The notes under the pieces were generated by a model. That model worked only from the letters and a program-made list of their open reading frames with translations. It made no database searches and was not told where the DNA came from. A program made the translations under genes and the position numbers. From assembly GCA_016932075.1 (NCBI GenBank), contig JAFGDP010000055.1, positions 1 through 59,385 of the forward strand: a DNA stretch of 59,385 nt. Direction: 5' to 3'. The stretch comes from Chitinispirillaceae bacterium. GTDB lineage: Bacteria > Fibrobacterota > Chitinivibrionia > Chitinivibrionales > Chitinispirillaceae. Positions 55,889 to 59,385 of the stretch are shown here, one piece after another. How positions within the stretch are numbered: position 1 is the first letter of the stretch; each line of letters opens with the position of its first letter.

Positions 55889-57655
55889 ATGAAACGTTCT
55901 ACGTTCCTGGCCGTTTTAAGCGTTCAAATCGTCGTGGCGTTTGCATGGAGCACCGCTGCGGAGACAAACGGGCTCATTTCAAAAGAGCAGGAGCTGCGGG
56001 AGATCGACGAGCTCATTGCCCAAGGTAAAATGGAGGAGGTCATCCCGGGCAAACACCTGGCGAAAGGGCTTGCGCTGCCGCGCGCGTTTGACCGGAGCCT
56101 GGACAAGGCGCACCCTCCGATCCGCTCGCAGAGCGGCGGGTCATGTACCGGATGGGCGTCCACCTACTACAGCGGCACCTATGTGATTGCGAAGCGTGAG
56201 GGCTGGAACGCCGCGGAAGGCGGCGACCAGTACCGCCTGTCCCCGCACTGGACCTATAACTTTGTCAACGGCGGCAGCGATGCCGGCTCAAGCGGGTCCC
56301 GGTGCAATGAAGTGCTTCGGTTGCACGGCGGCGTTTCATGGGCTGATTTTTATCCGCCGGGCACGGTTGACCGGACCGTACAGGCCACGGTGTGGTGCGG
56401 TGATCCGGACGCGTGGCGCCAGGCAATATGGTACCGCTTTGAATCCACCAAATCCATCCGCAACATCGACACCGACGAGGGGCTCATCCTTCTCAAGGAG
56501 AACCTGTACGATCCGCTGTACACCAACTCCTACGGCACCAACTCTCCCTCGTCCGGCGAACACTGGCAGTTTATCACGATTCTGGACAATCCCGCGACGC
56601 CGGCCGACGACGGGTTTGTCGGACAGAAGGCGTGCTACAAAGTCGACAGCAACCACGGCGGACGGCATGCCATGACGGTCGTGGGCTGGAACGACGATAT
56701 CTGGGTGGATGTGAACCAGAACGGGGCGGTGGATGACGGCGAGATCGGCGTGCTGAAAGTCGCGGAATCCCACGGCGTCAGAAAAACCAACTCCAACCAG
56801 GGCTACTACTGGCTCGCCTATGACGCGCTGCACACGGAGTCCCAGGTGGTAAACGGTCCGAACGAGGAACGGGAAGAGGCGATCTCGGGCAGGTCGGTGC
56901 TCTGCGCAAAGGCGCCGGCAGCCTACGCGCCAACGCTCGCCGCCTCGTTCACGCTGCAGAGCGCGGCGCGTGACGACATCCACATTGAGTTCCGGCGGGT
57001 CGAAACGTCTGCCGCCGAGCCGTACGGCACTCCCGAAGACGAATGGGAAGGCTGGGTGTTCGGCTCCTGGAGAAGATCTGACAACAACCGGCACGGATTT
57101 GACGGCAACGATTACACTTCCACCGACGAAGCGCCCGAGATGACCTTTGTGTTTGACCTGACCGACATCTACCCGTCGGCGCAGGAACTGGGCGAGACCT
57201 GGAAGTACGTGATGGTGGCGCAGGACCTTGAACCCGGCCTGTCGCTCGTGGTCAAATCATTCTCCCTGATCGATCCGGTCACGGGCAATGAACTGGCAAC
57301 CTCAAGCGATGTTCCGATTACGCTCGATGACGCGACCGGGTATGCCACGATCTCGTACCGGGCGGAAACAGGCGTCGCACAACGTGTGACGCAGCCGGTA
57401 ACCGGACGACTCTTTTCCATTGACCGCACCCGGTCCGGAACCGTTGTTTTCAACGTCAACGGCAACACGGGCGACCGGATGCTGCTGCGGGTCGTGGATG
57501 TCGCGGGAAAAACCGTGTGGCGGAAAAACGTGCAGGGAAATGAACAGGTGCAATGGAACAGCGGCCAGGCACCGCATCCGGCTCACCGCCTGTTCATCGC
57601 GTCCCTTGAGCACCAGGGAAAACGGACCGTGCGGAAAGTGGTGCTGGGGCAGTAG
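55889..57655 (+). CDS. Secreted papain-like (C1 family) cysteine protease with C-terminal sorting-like domain
   Basis: 588 residues, with GGGGAGG six bases before the ATG and a signal peptide (LAVLSVQIVVAFAWSTAAE). After a short propeptide-like segment comes a C1-type catalytic domain: IRSQSGGSCTGWAST contains the nucleophilic cysteine (about residue 88), and GGRHAMTVVGWND the catalytic histidine (about 257), with NQGYYWLAYDAL completing the fold. A beta-rich region (about 330-500) follows. The last ~80 residues (FSIDRTRSGTVVFNV, RVVDVAGKTVWRKNV, HRLFIASLEHQGK) match T9SS-like tails. It would act outside the cell or on the surface. Confidence 0.85.
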   Translation: MKRSTFLAVLSVQIVVAFAWSTAAETNGLISKEQELREIDELIAQGKMEEVIPGKHLAKGLALPRAFDRSLDKAHPPIRSQSGGSCTGWASTYYSGTYVIAKREGWNAAEGGDQYRLSPHWTYNFVNGGSDAGSSGSRCNEVLRLHGGVSWADFYPPGTVDRTVQATVWCGDPDAWRQAIWYRFESTKSIRNIDTDEGLILLKENLYDPLYTNSYGTNSPSSGEHWQFITILDNPATPADDGFVGQKACYKVDSNHGGRHAMTVVGWNDDIWVDVNQNGAVDDGEIGVLKVAESHGVRKTNSNQGYYWLAYDALHTESQVVNGPNEEREEAISGRSVLCAKAPAAYAPTLAASFTLQSAARDDIHIEFRRVETSAAEPYGTPEDEWEGWVFGSWRRSDNNRHGFDGNDYTSTDEAPEMTFVFDLTDIYPSAQELGETWKYVMVAQDLEPGLSLVVKSFSLIDPVTGNELATSSDVPITLDDATGYATISYRAETGVAQRVTQPVTGRLFSIDRTRSGTVVFNVNGNTGDRMLLRVVDVAGKTVWRKNVQGNEQVQWNSGQAPHPAHRLFIASLEHQGKRTVRKVVLGQ

Positions 57656-57698
57656 ACACGGGTTGCCTTGATAATCAAATGTATCTGCAAAACTTGAA

Positions 57699-57739
57699 AA
57701 AGACGATCAATCCGTACACAATGACGCTGCATCGTCTTT
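57699..57739 (+). terminator. Possible terminator of the papain-like protease gene
   Basis: AAAGACGAT (57699-57707) is the exact reverse complement of ATCGTCTTT (57731-57739), with a 23-base loop. The stem is AT-rich and the T-run is part of it, so efficiency is doubtful. Confidence 0.35.
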
Positions 57740-57980
57740 GAACAAAACCGTATCATTGAATGTCCGAGCCATGATATAATGGGTAAGACCGGCAGGGTCT
57801 ATTCGCGCTTTGCGGGGCAGAGGTTAGTTTCATATATAACAATTGACACCGTCCCTTGTTCTGCTTGTTCCTGATTGTCACGCGGGAGGGCGCCGCGTGT
57901 AATTCCGCTTGGATAATTTCAGGGAATTACGGTACCATTTACTCAGAGCGTGTTGAACAGGCATTGCGAGCGGACTGAAA

Positions 57981-58003
57981 CCGCCGGCCGCTCAAGCCGG
58001 CGG
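57981..58003 (-). terminator. Hairpin at the 3' end of the PLD-like gene
   Basis: CCGCCGGC (57981-57988) pairs with GCCGGCGG (57996-58003). Read on the minus strand it lies 25 bases after the stop codon and is followed by TTTCAG, a short T-run. Confidence 0.45.
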
Positions 58004-58027
58004 CATGCATGCCGCGACCGACGTCAA

Positions 58028-59385
58028 TCATGTGAGAAAACCAAAACGTTTATACTGCCAGACAATAGGATCGTTATTGCGTAAAATGTTCGCCGACGCC
58101 TCCCAGTAGAGCCGGCACAGAACCGCGAAATTGTTGTCCGAAAGGATATCGGAGTCGTCTTCAAACGCGGATCCGCCCTTGAAAAAGAGTTCCATGCATT
58201 TCCGGTAGGCATCATTGACGACCCGCGGGTCTTCGATCAGCACGTCCAGCTCGTTGTCGCTTCTGCCGTTGAGACCGCGGGGATTTATATTGGCCGACCC
58301 GGTGATCATGCGCGGACGCCGGGACCCGGGATCGGTAATCATGAGCTTCGAATGAATATACGGGTTCTTTACGGGAGACACTATCCGCGCGTTTTCGAAT
58401 GGAACCAGGCCGTTATTGCCGTCGGGCCGTGCGATTTTGAGTAACGAACTCATCGTTCCCCAGAGGGACAATCGGTCGATTATACTCAGGTTGTCCCAGT
58501 GAATGGTATCGAAGTCTTCCCATTCTTCCGCGGTGCCTGGAAGCACCAGAACCAGCCGGTGCGAGGCGCTTTCACGGAGCCACGTTCCGAGCAGTTCCGC
58601 AATCCTAATGTCGCGAAAATATTGATTTTCGATATAAATATATTCTGCGGCGCCGGTGATCATGTCCGCATAGGCGTGCAGTATACCGGTTCTTTTTTGC
58701 CATGACTTGCCCGATGGATCCGTGGTAACGGTGGCGATTGCCATGCCGCAGGAATCGCTGTCACCGGTTCCGCGAATACCGGCGCTCAGTTTGTCGGGCG
58801 GCCGGGGGAAACAGCACGGAACCGATAGAGAAAAAGAAAGATGGCGACTTCGTTCGCGATTCCAGCGAGCAACGAATTCCTCTTCGATACACCGGGCGCA
58901 CGGTCCGCTGATCCGCACGCCGACTTCATGATTCTTTCCTCCTGCCACGGCCGGGGAAATCTCCGAAGAATTACAGAATGCGATCTCGCCGTCGACAACG
59001 ATCGTTTTTACATGGTGCGCCCCCTTGATCAGATAACCGGTCAGGTCTCTCATTGCTTTTTCAAGCGCGGGACTCTCGAATTTCGGCAGGACCTTGTCAT
59101 CCGGCTCCCATAAGAGGTCATCCCGCACCGCTCCCACGAATTGCACGCGGTCCGTATTGTCGGGCCCGGCCAATTGCATGTACAGATTGAAAATCTCGTA
59201 AAAATCAAAAAGCTTTGCGGTGGTCCGCTGGTTCCATAAAATGTAAATACGCAAGGATTGATTTTTAACCAGAATGCTTTCGCGGACCAGCTCATGGAAA
59301 GGGAGCTGGGTCTCGGGCATTATCGTCGTGATATCGACACCCCACCAGGAGAAGTATATGAAACGGCGGGCGCTCCTGATCGCCC
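58028..59385 (-). CDS. Phospholipase-D-family protein, 5' end outside the window
   Basis: At least 452 residues. An ATG exists at 59320, but the frame stays open to the window edge and upstream codons read SARRFIYFSWWG, the first strand-helix of a PLD domain, so the true start lies beyond 59385. Two active-site HKD motifs are seen: HHVKTIVVDGEIAFCNSSE and YIHSKLMITD with GSANINPRGL after it, as in membrane-lipid or nucleic-acid phosphodiesterases and cardiolipin-synthase-like enzymes. The second motif is fully canonical (HxK, x4, D); the first is HVKTIVVD. Substrate unknown. No membrane helices are visible in the visible part. Confidence 0.88.
   Translation of the reverse strand, partial: AIRSARRFIYFSWWGVDITTIMPETQLPFHELVRESILVKNQSLRIYILWNQRTTAKLFDFYEIFNLYMQLAGPDNTDRVQFVGAVRDDLLWEPDDKVLPKFESPALEKAMRDLTGYLIKGAHHVKTIVVDGEIAFCNSSEISPAVAGGKNHEVGVRISGPCARCIEEEFVARWNRERSRHLSFSLSVPCCFPRPPDKLSAGIRGTGDSDSCGMAIATVTTDPSGKSWQKRTGILHAYADMITGAAEYIYIENQYFRDIRIAELLGTWLRESASHRLVLVLPGTAEEWEDFDTIHWDNLSIIDRLSLWGTMSSLLKIARPDGNNGLVPFENARIVSPVKNPYIHSKLMITDPGSRRPRMITGSANINPRGLNGRSDNELDVLIEDPRVVNDAYRKCMELFFKGGSAFEDDSDILSDNNFAVLCRLYWEASANILRNNDPIVWQYKRFGFLT

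Larger units (their letters stand above)
57656..58027. other. 372-base intergenic region between convergent genes
   Basis: No gene was seen. It contains the 9-bp inverted repeat at 57699-57739, a GC-rich hairpin at 57981-58003 and a CGGCATGCATGCCG palindrome at 58001-58014. Both structures are plausible 3' ends of the flanking convergent genes. A TTGACA-like box near 57843 has no good -10 partner. Confidence 0.5.

Overview
The window looks like chromosomal DNA of a Gram-negative, moderately GC-rich bacterium of the FCB group (Fibrobacterota, Bacteroidota or a related candidate phylum). The reasons are a complete LPS-export set (LptC, LptA, LptB), outer-membrane-barrel-type proteins, a 2105-residue SprA-like protein (the outer-membrane pore of the type IX secretion system, T9SS), and several exported proteins that end in the short beta-sandwich typical of T9SS or FlgD-like C-terminal domains. 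The genus cannot be told from the sequence alone.

Layout. 0.1-6.5 kb: a DUF2079 membrane protein, a Tat-exported DUF362-type protein, an RtcB RNA ligase and a convergent citrate synthase. 6.5-9 kb: a 0.6 kb hairpin-rich gap and two AT-rich genes of unlike composition (a multi-pass membrane protein and an unknown exported protein), probably acquired. 9-20.4 kb: queF, an aminotransferase, two tandem giant exported coiled-coil proteins that share a C-terminal module, an M14 carboxypeptidase, a barrel-type outer membrane protein and an orphan type IV pilin-like protein. 20.4-35 kb: tRNA-CAU, tilS, ftsH, folP, a membrane-anchored FGE/SUMF1-domain protein, sprA, RNase G, rplU and rpmA. 35-45 kb: a PAS/SpoIIE phosphatase, then lptC-rmuC-lptA-lptB-rpoN-lipA-hpf-MCE-ptsH, an expanded form of the lpt-rpoN-hpf-npr cluster known from Proteobacteria. 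45-51 kb: hom-thrC-apgM (threonine synthesis with a phosphoglycerate-mutase-like protein where homoserine kinase would be expected) and a polyprenyl-phosphate sugar transferase. 51-59 kb: an orphan sensor-like protein, a putative lipoprotein, a third exported coiled-coil protein, two exported proteases with T9SS-like tails, and a phospholipase-D-like protein that runs off the right edge.

How the genes may work together. Envelope biogenesis and protein export dominate. LptCAB, MCE and FtsH concern the outer membrane and quality control. SprA and the FGE-domain protein next to it are candidates for a T9SS; the carboxypeptidase, metalloprotease, papain-like protease and DUF362 protein are candidate cargo. 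FGE-like folds are used by the known T9SS ring proteins GldK/PorK and GldJ, so the FGE-sprA pair is the most interesting lead. The three exported coiled-coil proteins form a family without a recognisable function. No CRISPR array, transposase, integrase or rRNA was seen.
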